DNA of 13,944 nucleotides from Hydrogenophaga sp. (lineage in GTDB: Bacteria > Pseudomonadota > Gammaproteobacteria > Burkholderiales > Burkholderiaceae_C). The notes beneath the pieces are model-generated. The model made no database searches, had not been told where the DNA came from, and saw only the letters and a list, made by a program, of their open reading frames with translations. Each line of letters starts with the position of its first letter. Within the stretch, counting starts at the first letter, position 1. A program made the translations under genes and the position numbers. Positions 1-6,745 of the stretch are shown here, one piece after another. The DNA is taken from NCBI GenBank assembly GCA_021154985.1, contig JAJNQE010000041.1:1-13944 (forward strand), read 5' to 3'.

Positions 1-2
1 AG

Positions 3-737
3 CAGTGCTTGCGCGACATGTGGCTGACCGCAATCCAGTACCGCCAGTTGCTCAACGACGCTTTGGCCCTCTCGCTGGAGCCATCGGGCGAGTTGACCGT
101 TCTGCGGTTTGAACTGCTCGTTGACGCCCATGTTCCACAGACGCAATCGTGCGAGCTGGTCGCAAGCAATCTGGTCCGGCTAAGCCAGTCCGTGCTCGGG
201 GATGCCTGGTGTCCGCGCGAGGTGCACTTCATGCACGCCGCGCCCCAGACCTTGTCGCTGCACAAGAAGTTCTTTGGTTGTCGGCTGAACTATGGAAGCG
301 AGTTCAACGGCCTGGTGATGCGCAGCAGCGACCTGAGCGTGCCGAACCCCGCCGCCGATCCTGAACTGGTGCGCTATGCAGAAAGCGTCGCCATGCCGCT
401 CAGGGCGTTTGGCGACAACGCGTTGCTGCAGGAGGTGCGAAAAATCATCTACCTGCTGATGCCGATCGAACAAGCGAGCATCGAGCGCGTGGCCGAGCAG
501 ATGCACCTGAGCACCCGCACCCTGCAGCGCCAGCTGGACCAGAGTGGCACCAGTTTTTCAGAGTTGCTGGACAACGTCAGAAAAAACCTGGTGCTGCGCT
601 ACATGAACAACCACCGCTACTCGATCGGCCAGGTCGCATCGCTGACGGGGTACGCCCGCCAGGCATCGTTCACGCGCTGGTTTCAGCTGAACTTCGGCAT
701 GAGTCCGCGCGAATGGAGGCGGACAAAGTCATCCTGA
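3..737 (+). CDS. AraC-family transcriptional regulator, 5' end cut by window edge
   Basis: The reading frame is open from base 3 with no stop before the window edge, so the TTG at base 9 is not a convincing start. About 244 residues are visible, against roughly 330-340 for full-length relatives, so about 90 N-terminal residues are missing. The visible N-terminal half resembles the arabinose-binding-type domain of AraC regulators of the OruR/ArgR kind (FELLVDAHVP, then CREVHF-like and FGCRLNYG-like blocks). The C-terminal part, nt 470-725, carries two helix-turn-helix units: RVAEQMHLSTRTLQRQL and IGQVASLTGYARQASFTRWF, ending in the typical GMSPREWRR. It is a DNA-binding activator or repressor with an unknown effector. 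It converges on the M20 amidohydrolase gene with only 29 bp between stops, so it need not control that operon; its own target probably lies to the left, outside the window. Confidence 0.9.
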   Translation, partial: QCLRDMWLTAIQYRQLLNDALALSLEPSGELTVLRFELLVDAHVPQTQSCELVASNLVRLSQSVLGDAWCPREVHFMHAAPQTLSLHKKFFGCRLNYGSEFNGLVMRSSDLSVPNPAADPELVRYAESVAMPLRAFGDNALLQEVRKIIYLLMPIEQASIERVAEQMHLSTRTLQRQLDQSGTSFSELLDNVRKNLVLRYMNNHRYSIGQVASLTGYARQASFTRWFQLNFGMSPREWRRTKSS

Positions 738-766
738 TGGTGCTGGATGCCTCGGCCCCCAAACGC

Positions 767-2380
767 CTACTCTTTCGGCGGCTGCGGCTTCACCAGCACC
801 GGGAACTTCACCCCCAGTTGCTCCAGGTACGTGTCGTACGTCGACGCGTCGTAGTAGTACCGGCGCATCTCGGGGCGAAACCGCTCCATCGTCTGCTGGT
901 TCATGTGCACCTGTGGCTTGTCGTCCTTGCCGATCAAGGGCACGTACTGCTGTGTCTTGCGCTGCACATCCTTGAAGTACCGATCGGCCTGCTGCACCAG
1001 CCCGGGGCGGGTGAGCAGGTCCACCGCGGTCATGGCCGTCACCTTGGCGCCGGCCACGACCCCTTTGTGCGCAATCGGTGTGGCCATGGCGATCGCACTG
1101 GCCCAGTGGTGGCTGGGGACATTGGGGATGTTGGACGGGTAGTACAGCGTGACGGTAGGCACCACCCAGGAGACATCGCCAATGTCGTCGGAGCCCCCGC
1201 TGCGCGCGGGCGATGACGGCGCCGACAGGGCGGCATGCTGGAGGCTCAGGCCATCGGGTTTGCTGCTGACCAGGGTCTGCACGGCTTTGGCGAACGCCTG
1301 CTCGTCCGGCGTCCATTCGGGCAGGCCCACCTGCTCGATGTTGCGCTGCATCGCCTCGGCCACCGGCTTGTTGAAATGGCGCGGCGCCGCGGCGCCCACG
1401 ATGGTTCGGCTGACCGTGGTGTCCGTCATGGCCGCGGCGGCCTCGGCAATCCGTTGGTTGATCGCGGCGTTTTCCGTGATGTTCTCGAAATCCATTTCAC
1501 GCAGGAAGTACCACACGGACGCGGTGTCCGGCACCACGTTGGGCTGGTCGCCGCCGTTGGAGATGACGTAGTGCGATCGCTGCTCCGGGCGCAGATGTTC
1601 GCGCCGGTAGTTCCAGCCCACGTTCATCAGCTCCACGGCATCCAGGGCACTGCGGCCGCGCCACGGCAACAGCGCGGAATGGGCGGAGCGCCCCTTGAAG
1701 GTGTACTCAACCGACAGCATGCCGGTGCCATCGGCCTGGCCCCAGGTGGTGCGCAGGTTGTTGCTGACGTGGTTGTACAGAACGACGTCCACGCCGTTGA
1801 ACACCCCATCGCGCACCATGAAGGGTTTTCCCGCGAGCAGCTCCTCGGCCACGCCGGGCCACAGCACCAGCGTTCCCGGCAGCTTCTCCCGCTCCATCAG
1901 GTCCTTCAAAGCCAGGGCCGCCACGATGTTGACGGCCTGCCCGGAGTTGTGCCCTTCACCATGGCCAGGTGCATCGGCCACCAGGGGTTCGCGGTAGGCC
2001 ACCCCGGGTTTCTGCGAGGCGCGAGGCAGGGCATCGATGTCGCTGCCCAGCGCAATCACCGGTTTGCCCTGGCCCCAGCGCGCCACCCAGGCCGTGGGCA
2101 TGCCTGCCACGCCGCGCTGCACCGAGAACCCGTGCTCCTCCAGCAGCGCGGTCAGGTAGCGCGAGCTCTCCACCTCCTGGAACGCCAGCTCGCCGTAGCT
2201 GAACAAGGTGTCGTTGATGACCTGCGCCAGCTTGTGCCGACTCTGCACGCCTTGCACGGCCAGGGCCTTGAGCGGTGCGTTGTCCACGACAGGGGTGGTC
2301 ACGGGGCCCACGGGCTGGGCGCCCGCGGTGAATGCCATGAGCGTGACGCCCATGGCCAGGCAGCGGGCGGACTTGTGCAT
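767..2380 (-). CDS. Exported M20-family amidohydrolase (AbgB-like peptidase/aminoacylase)
   Basis: A 537-residue M20D-type metallohydrolase that should cleave amide bonds of N-acyl or peptide-like substrates. Visible landmarks are SDIDALP (residues 113-119), PGHGEGHNSG (138-147), VAEELLAGKPFMVRDG (177-192), a lid/dimerisation domain from about 220 with FKGRSAHSALLPWRG, and a C-terminal SHHW...AHKG block that in the family supplies a metal-binding His. The frame extends to 2464, but the start at 2380 is chosen because it opens a Sec signal peptide (MHKSARCLAMGVTLMAFTAGA, cleavage near residue 21). It also has GAGGA-like Shine-Dalgarno bases (2391-2395) overlapping the stop of the upstream porin, suggesting coupled translation. 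Relatives such as AbgB are cytoplasmic, so a periplasmic location is notable. Residue 142 is Glu where AbgB-like proteins carry a metal-binding Cys (GCGHN). Second gene of the porin operon. Substrate unknown. Confidence 0.85.
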   Translation of the reverse strand: MHKSARCLAMGVTLMAFTAGAQPVGPVTTPVVDNAPLKALAVQGVQSRHKLAQVINDTLFSYGELAFQEVESSRYLTALLEEHGFSVQRGVAGMPTAWVARWGQGKPVIALGSDIDALPRASQKPGVAYREPLVADAPGHGEGHNSGQAVNIVAALALKDLMEREKLPGTLVLWPGVAEELLAGKPFMVRDGVFNGVDVVLYNHVSNNLRTTWGQADGTGMLSVEYTFKGRSAHSALLPWRGRSALDAVELMNVGWNYRREHLRPEQRSHYVISNGGDQPNVVPDTASVWYFLREMDFENITENAAINQRIAEAAAAMTDTTVSRTIVGAAAPRHFNKPVAEAMQRNIEQVGLPEWTPDEQAFAKAVQTLVSSKPDGLSLQHAALSAPSSPARSGGSDDIGDVSWVVPTVTLYYPSNIPNVPSHHWASAIAMATPIAHKGVVAGAKVTAMTAVDLLTRPGLVQQADRYFKDVQRKTQQYVPLIGKDDKPQVHMNQQTMERFRPEMRRYYYDASTYDTYLEQLGVKFPVLVKPQPPKE

Positions 2381-2393
2381 GCGCGCGTTGTCC

Positions 2394-3446
2394 TCAGAAC
2401 GCATGCGAGATGCCGGCACCCACAAACGACGGGTCGGCGTTGGCCCCCGTGAGCGCAGCACCATTCAAGGTGATCGTCGAACCGCCCTGGTTGTCCACAC
2501 GGCCATACCGCGCATACAGCTTGGTGCGTTTGGACAGGTCGTTGTCATAGCCCAGTTGCCAGCCTTTGGCGGACACCGGAGAGCCGGACACCTTGCGGCT
2601 GGCGACTTGCGCCAGCACGGTGTGCGGCCCCTGGATGTTCCAGGCCACGGAGACCTGGGCGTTCGTGCTGCGCAGATAGCCGATGGCGCTCGACCGGTTG
2701 CTATTGACCGTGCCGTACAGCGTGACGGCCGACCATTTGTAGCTGGCCCCCAGCATGTGGGTCTTCTCGGTGGTGGGCGCGGCCACGGGTGCGGCGGCGC
2801 TGCCGCTCTTGAGAGCCTGGTAGCCATACCCCAGGTACAGCGGTCCCGAGCTGTACTGGACATTGAAGCCCGCGCCGTCGCCCGAATTCGAGTTGTTGGC
2901 GGCCTCGCCCAACGTCAGCATCGCCTCACCGGAGAAGCCGCTCAGGTTCGGCGTGGTGTAGCGCAAGGAATTGTTCAGGAACCCGGGGACCGTGCCAGAG
3001 GTCCCGGTCCTGGTCGAGGCCCCCCGGAACATGTTGGTGATCAGCGATGTCCGGTTGCGCGCCAGCACGTCCGACTTGAGCCCCACCACAAAGGTCGGTG
3101 ACCACATGCGCCCCGCGTCGACCGCGCCCCACGGACCGGACAGGCCCACGTGGACCCAGCGGCTGAAGGCCAGATCGTTCTGCAGCGTGCCATCGTCGGC
3201 GTTGAAGCCCGACTCCAGCCGGAAGTTGGCCTTCAACCCACCCCCGAGATCCTCACTGCCCCGCATACCCCAGCGCGACACCGACGAGCCGCCCGAGCTG
3301 ACCCGCGTCACATGCCGCCCGTTGCCGGTGTTGGCCTGCTCCAGAAACGCATCCACCTGCCCATACAGCGTGACTTGCGCACCCACCTGCCCGGACACCG
3401 CGCATGCCAGCGCACCCACCACCACCACGACCTTCTTGCTGCCCAT
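2394..3446 (-). CDS. Gram-negative trimeric porin (beta-proteobacterial general porin family)
   Basis: A 350-residue outer-membrane beta-barrel porin. A Sec signal peptide (MGSKKVVVVVGALACAVSGQVGA) is followed by mature QVTLYGQVDAFLEQ, the hallmark start of Burkholderiales porins. Next come the SRWGMRGSEDLGGGLKANF block, the RMWSPTFVVGLKSD constriction-loop region, repeated amphipathic strands, and a C-terminal GAGISHAF with the terminal Phe needed for BAM-dependent assembly. The frame reaches 3512, but the start at 3446 is preferred: it gives the signal peptide and lies 8 nt after GAGG on the minus strand. Length is usual for the family. It is the first gene of a two-gene operon with the exported amidohydrolase, 13 bp apart, which suggests it admits that enzyme's substrate. 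It is transcribed divergently from the LysR gene and has a recognisable sigma-70-like promoter at 3540-3567. Confidence 0.92.
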   Translation of the reverse strand: MGSKKVVVVVGALACAVSGQVGAQVTLYGQVDAFLEQANTGNGRHVTRVSSGGSSVSRWGMRGSEDLGGGLKANFRLESGFNADDGTLQNDLAFSRWVHVGLSGPWGAVDAGRMWSPTFVVGLKSDVLARNRTSLITNMFRGASTRTGTSGTVPGFLNNSLRYTTPNLSGFSGEAMLTLGEAANNSNSGDGAGFNVQYSSGPLYLGYGYQALKSGSAAAPVAAPTTEKTHMLGASYKWSAVTLYGTVNSNRSSAIGYLRSTNAQVSVAWNIQGPHTVLAQVASRKVSGSPVSAKGWQLGYDNDLSKRTKLYARYGRVDNQGGSTITLNGAALTGANADPSFVGAGISHAF

Positions 3447-3464
3447 TTGAAATACCTCACGTAA

Positions 3465-3477
3465 ATATGGTCCACAT
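3465..3477. promoter_or_regulatory. Imperfect dyad ATATGG-T-CCACAT in the porin leader
   Basis: Half-sites ATATGG and CCACAT are inverted around one T, with one mismatch pair. Read on the minus strand the site starts ATGTGGAC, the same AT[N]TGGAC core found at 3545 and 4587. It lies about 20 bp upstream of the porin ATG, inside the predicted transcript, where a bound repressor could block elongation. Possible third operator of the LysR regulator; inferred from similarity only. Confidence 0.35.
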
Positions 3478-3486
3478 CCCTGTCGG

Positions 3487-3502
3487 CTTTCGTTTCCGAA
3501 AG
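3487..3502. repeat. Small inverted repeat CTTTCG-N4-CGAAAG
   Basis: A perfect 6-bp stem with a TTTC loop (GAAA on the porin-sense strand) in the predicted porin 5' leader. A GAAA tetraloop would make it a stable small RNA hairpin in the porin mRNA, about 45 nt upstream of the start codon. Function unknown; it could stabilise the leader or be a protein-binding dyad. Confidence 0.35.
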
Positions 3503-3535
3503 TGCTGGGCATTGTGTGAGGCGAGGCGATTCGGG

Positions 3536-3547
3536 AATAATATTATT
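3536..3547. promoter_or_regulatory. Perfect 12-bp palindrome AATAATATTATT in the divergent promoter region
   Basis: An AT-only perfect palindrome in a GC-rich context. It covers the predicted porin -10 hexamer and touches the ATTTGGACA motif at 3545. It may be an operator or simply an easily melted promoter segment. Confidence 0.35.
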
Positions 3548-3567
3548 TGGACATAAAGCTATGACAA
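3540..3567 (-). promoter_or_regulatory. Candidate sigma-70 promoter of the porin-amidohydrolase operon
   Basis: On the minus strand TTGTCA (3567-3562, 5 of 6 with TTGACA) is followed after 16 nt by TAATAT (3545-3540, 4 of 6 with TATAAT). Transcription would start about 90 nt upstream of the porin ATG. The spacer contains the reverse of the shared TGGACAT motif, so a regulator bound there would sit on the promoter. Predicted by eye only. Confidence 0.5.
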
Positions 3568-3579
3568 AACTGATTCACT
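3545..3579 (+). promoter_or_regulatory. Composite promoter/operator element of the LysR gene
   Basis: ATTTGGACA (3545-3553), then TATGAC (3560-3565), then TGATTCACT (3571-3579). The same three blocks occur upstream of the six-gene operon at 4587-4623, with the same 5-nt gap between the second and third blocks. TATGAC would serve as the -10 hexamer, placing the transcript start near 3572 and giving a leader of roughly 20 nt before the GTG start at 3591. The upstream block would be the regulator contact, consistent with autoregulation. Inference from the shared arrangement. Confidence 0.45.
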
Positions 3580-3590
3580 GAAGGATCCAC

Positions 3591-4553
3591 GTGGCCACGC
3601 TCATCACGCCCAATGCCTCCACCCTGCCCTTTCGCCTGAAGTTCCGCCAACTCGTGTTGCTGGATGCGCTCGGGGACTCCCTGTCCTTGCGCAAGGCCGC
3701 CTCACTGGCCAACCTCACGCAGCCCGCGGCCACCCGTGCCATGGCGGAACTGGAGTCGGCCTTCGGTGTGCAGTTGTTCGAGCGCTCCCACCGGGGCATG
3801 GCCCCCACGGTCTATGGCGAGGCGCTGGTGCGGCACGCCCGCCAGGTGCTGTTCGATGTGCAGCGCGCACACGACGAGATCCAGGCGTTGCGTTCGGGCT
3901 CGCATGGTTTTGTCCGCGTGGGCGCCCTGTTGTCCTCGTCGGTGCGGCTGCTGCCCATGGCCATTGGCGAGGTCAAACGGCAGTTCCCCCGCATGCGCAT
4001 TTCCGTGGAGCAACTCCCCCAGCCGCCGCTGATCAGCAAATTGCGCGAAGGCAGCCTGGACATGGTGTTGTGCCGCCTCGTGACCCACAGCGTGGATGCC
4101 GAGAACCTCGATCAGGTGGTGCTGTTTGACGATGATTTCGTGCTGGTCGCGAGCCGCAACCACCGACTGGCGCGCACCAAATCCCTGGCCCTGGCCGACC
4201 TCGTCGATGAGCCCTGGGTGCTGCCGCACGCCAGCGGCGCGCTCTATGACCACGTGCGCGCCCTGTTCCTCACCCAGGTCGGCCGCCTGCCCGCCAACGT
4301 CGTCGAGTCCACGACGTCACTGGTCACCAACCTGATGCTGATCGAGCACTACGGCTTCCTCAATTTCATGCAGCGGTCTGTGGCCCAGACCTACACCAAA
4401 CGGGGCGTGCTGCGCATCATGCCGATCTCCCTGGGCAGCCCCATGGGGCCCCACGTCGTCGCCGTGCGGCGCGACACCAGCCATCCGCCGGCGGTGGATG
4501 CCCTGCTCAAAGCCCTGCAGCAAGTGACCGCGGCGGCACCCGAGCACGACTGA
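3591..4553 (+). CDS. LysR-family transcriptional regulator
   Basis: A 320-residue LTTR of normal length. The N-terminal winged helix-turn-helix covers about residues 15-77: FRQLVLLDALGDSLSLRKAA, NLTQPAATRAMAELE, and the wing FGVQLFERSHRGMAPT. The rest is a periplasmic-binding-protein-like effector domain, with VRVGALLSSSVRLLPMAI beginning its first subdomain. It resembles the GbpR/PcaQ-type branch, but no specific inducer can be named. The start is GTG, supported by AAGGA five bases upstream (3581-3585) and by lack of a good alternative. The gene sits between the divergent porin-amidohydrolase operon and the six-gene operon, the classic position for a local regulator of both. Shared AT[N]TGGAC motifs in all three promoter regions support this. 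Confidence 0.93.
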   Translation: MATLITPNASTLPFRLKFRQLVLLDALGDSLSLRKAASLANLTQPAATRAMAELESAFGVQLFERSHRGMAPTVYGEALVRHARQVLFDVQRAHDEIQALRSGSHGFVRVGALLSSSVRLLPMAIGEVKRQFPRMRISVEQLPQPPLISKLREGSLDMVLCRLVTHSVDAENLDQVVLFDDDFVLVASRNHRLARTKSLALADLVDEPWVLPHASGALYDHVRALFLTQVGRLPANVVESTTSLVTNLMLIEHYGFLNFMQRSVAQTYTKRGVLRIMPISLGSPMGPHVVAVRRDTSHPPAVDALLKALQQVTAAAPEHD

Positions 4554-4586
4554 CAAGTCGCGGGTTTTCCATGAACCAAAAATAGC

Positions 4587-4623
4587 ATATGGACAGAAAA
4601 AAATAGGATTACCTTGATTCACT
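4587..4623 (+). promoter_or_regulatory. Composite promoter/operator element of the rhodanese-to-beta-lyase operon
   Basis: ATATGGACA (4587-4595), TAGGAT (4604-4609) and TGATTCACT (4615-4623) repeat the blocks found before the LysR gene. TAGGAT matches the -10 consensus at 4 of 6 positions, and no proper -35 lies 17 nt before it, as expected for an activator-dependent promoter. A further TCCAT at 4568-4572 forms a loose inverted pair with ATGGA at 4589-4593 (N16 between). The transcript start would be near 4616, leaving a leader of about 75 nt. Inference. Confidence 0.45.
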
Positions 4624-4689
4624 CGCTTCGTCTTATTCTGCGAACAGGCCGCTTCTTCGGGGCACCCTTTCACAGATTTCAACGACGAC

Positions 4690-6279
4690 ATGCCAGTGAT
4701 TTCAGTCAGTGCTTTTCAATTGCGGGACATGCTCCTGGACGGCGGCGAGATCGCCGTTCTCGACCTCCGTGACGAGGGCTTGCACACCGAGGGGCACCTG
4801 CTGCTGGCCGCCTCGCTCCCCCTGTCCCGGCTGGCACAGGATGCCGGCTGGCGTGTGCCACGGCGCACCACCCGCACCGTGCTGGTGGACGATGCCCCCG
4901 AGCGCATCGCGCGCGCCGCGGGTCTCCTGGCGCAAGCGGGCTACACCCAGCTGTTCGCGCTGGACGGCTTTCACACCGGTTGCGAAGCGGCGGGCCTGGG
5001 CGTCTTCAGTGGCAAGTACGTGCCCAGCAAGGCCTTCGGGGAGGTGGTGGAAACACACAAGCACACGCCGCAGCTGGACACCACCGCGCTGCAGGCCCTG
5101 CAAGCCAACACACCCGACCTGCTGGTGGTGGACAGCCGCACGCCGCAGGAATTCCAGCAGTTTTCGCTGCCTGGCGCGCAGAGCTGTCCGGGTGCCGAGC
5201 TGGTGTTGCGTGTCCCCGCGGCCATCGCGCCGGACGCGGTGGTGCTGGTCAACTGCGCGGGTCGCACACGCAGCATCATTGGCGCGCAGTCGCTCATCAA
5301 TGCCGGCGTCAACGCACGTGTCTATGCCGTGGAAAACGGCACCATGGGCTGGCATCTGCAAGGCCTGGCGCTGGACCATGGGCAGACCCGCATGCTGGGT
5401 CGCGCGCAAGACCCGGCGCAGATCGCCCGCAGCCGGCAGGCCGCGCTGGCGCTGCTGGAGCGCACCGGCGGCCAGCTGATCGACTGGGCGCATCTGCAGG
5501 CGCTGAAAAACGACCCGAACAGCACCACCTATTTCTACGACGTCCGCCTGCAGGACGACCACCAGCGTGGCGCGTTGCCAGGTGCGCGCAACGCCCCCGG
5601 CGGTGAACTGGTGCAAAGCACGGACTACTTTGCCCCCGTGCGCCATGCGCGCATCGTGCTTACCGACACCGATCTGGTCCAGGCGCCCATGACCGCGCAC
5701 TGGCTGCGCCAGATGGGGTGGCAGGCCGATGTGCTCGACCCCGCCACCGCACCCGCGTTGCTGCCCCCGCAGCCCGACCACGCGGCATGGCTGCACACGC
5801 CCGCCCCGGTGCAGACCGTCACGGTGCAGTGGCTGGAGGCGGCGCTGCGCGACGGCCTGCCGGTCACCGTGGTGGATTGCGGCAGCAGCATCGACCACCG
5901 GCACGGCCACATCCCGGGCGCGTGGTTCTCCACCCGCTCCGCCCTCCCCGACAGCCTGCAGGCATTGCCGACCCCAGGCACCCCATTGGTGTTCACGGCC
6001 GGCGACGAGGCCTCGGCCCACTTCGCGGCAGCCGATGCCCTGGCGGCGGGCCATGAGGTCCGGCTCCTCGCCGGTGGCACCGCCGCATGGCGTCAACACG
6101 GCCAGGCGCTGGAGACCGGTGCGTCTCGCATGCTCAGCCCGTCCACCGACGTCTGGTACTCCCCGTATGAGGTGGCGCCCGAGCACCGGGAAGCGGCCAT
6201 GCACGCGTACATCACCTGGGAAACCGGGTTGACGCAACGCATCGCCGACGAACCCGGTGTCCATTTCAACGTGCTGTAA
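4690..6279 (+). CDS. Four-domain rhodanese-like sulfurtransferase with one active-site Cys
   Basis: A 529-residue protein with four consecutive rhodanese-like domains, at about residues 5-110, 130-230, 262-352 and 374-478. Rhodaneses move sulfane sulfur through a persulfide on a loop cysteine. Domain 2 has a proper loop, VNCAGRTRS, with Cys189. The matching positions in the others lack Cys: VDDAPER in domain 1, TDTDLVQ in domain 3, TAGDEAS in domain 4. The fold is still evident from repeated D-R-like strand ends (VLDLRDEG, VVDSRTPQEF, YDVRLQDD, VVDCGSS) and GA/GG turns (LPGA, LPGAR, IPGAW). No signal peptide, so cytoplasmic. The ATG lacks a clear Shine-Dalgarno sequence. It opens the operon, 6 bp before the RidA-family gene. 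Likely job: accept or hand on sulfur released during organosulfur breakdown; acceptor unknown. Confidence 0.88.
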   Translation: MPVISVSAFQLRDMLLDGGEIAVLDLRDEGLHTEGHLLLAASLPLSRLAQDAGWRVPRRTTRTVLVDDAPERIARAAGLLAQAGYTQLFALDGFHTGCEAAGLGVFSGKYVPSKAFGEVVETHKHTPQLDTTALQALQANTPDLLVVDSRTPQEFQQFSLPGAQSCPGAELVLRVPAAIAPDAVVLVNCAGRTRSIIGAQSLINAGVNARVYAVENGTMGWHLQGLALDHGQTRMLGRAQDPAQIARSRQAALALLERTGGQLIDWAHLQALKNDPNSTTYFYDVRLQDDHQRGALPGARNAPGGELVQSTDYFAPVRHARIVLTDTDLVQAPMTAHWLRQMGWQADVLDPATAPALLPPQPDHAAWLHTPAPVQTVTVQWLEAALRDGLPVTVVDCGSSIDHRHGHIPGAWFSTRSALPDSLQALPTPGTPLVFTAGDEASAHFAAADALAAGHEVRLLAGGTAAWRQHGQALETGASRMLSPSTDVWYSPYEVAPEHREAAMHAYITWETGLTQRIADEPGVHFNVL

Positions 6280-6285
6280 CACCCC

Positions 6286-6714
6286 ATGACCTATCCATTT
6301 CATTGCCACAACCCGCCTGAGCTGGGGGCCCCGCTCGGACCCTACTCGCAAGCCCTGACCGTTCCGGCGCACAGCCAGTTGCTGCTGCTGTCGGGCCAGA
6401 CGCCCCTGCGCGAAGACGGCAGCATTCCGGAATCGTTCGATGAACAGGCCGAACTGGTGTGGCATCGGATCGGCCTGGTCCTGGCCCAGGCCGGTCTGGG
6501 CTACCAGCACATCTGCCGCGTGGTGTCGTACCTGGTCGACCCGGCGGATGCGCCGGCCCATGCGCGGGTCCGCATGCGCCACCTGGGTTCGGCCCGCCCC
6601 GCCTCGACGGGCATCGTGGTGCCCCGTCTGTTCAACGCCGCCTACAAGCTGGAGGTGGAGGTCACCGCAGCCTGGCTGCCCACCGCGTCAGTGGCCGATC
6701 AAGCGGCCGACTGA
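6286..6714 (+). CDS. RidA/YjgF/YER057c-family protein lacking the catalytic Arg
   Basis: A 142-residue single-domain Rid protein. Visible family features are the N-terminal GPYSQAL (19-25), LLLSGQTPLREDG (33-45), the helix of the middle (VWHRIGLVLAQAGLGYQHI), VVSYLVD, and the last strand with LEVEVTAAWLP. Classical RidA hydrolyses reactive enamines/imines such as 2-aminoacrylate to keto acid and ammonia, using an Arg in a PARS-like motif. Here the aligned segment is RPASTGIVV, with Ser107 where that Arg would be, so it belongs to a non-archetypal Rid subgroup. It follows the rhodanese by 6 bp and precedes the Bug gene by 31 bp. With a PLP C-S lyase in the same operon, an enamine intermediate is a plausible ligand, but the missing Arg makes the deaminase activity uncertain. 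Confidence 0.88.
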   Translation: MTYPFHCHNPPELGAPLGPYSQALTVPAHSQLLLLSGQTPLREDGSIPESFDEQAELVWHRIGLVLAQAGLGYQHICRVVSYLVDPADAPAHARVRMRHLGSARPASTGIVVPRLFNAAYKLEVEVTAAWLPTASVADQAAD

Positions 6715-6745
6715 TTTCTTCCATCCTCGAAAGTGAGTCTCGACA

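Noticed and set aside
1235..2452. Plus-strand open frame of 405 codons
   Set aside because: Antisense to the M20 amidohydrolase; His/Gly/Arg-rich with no recognisable motif.
4702..6582. Minus-strand open frame of 626 codons
   Set aside because: Lies wholly antisense to the rhodanese and Rid genes; composition is Arg/Gln/His/Gly-rich low-information sequence typical of a GC-rich shadow, with no domain motif.
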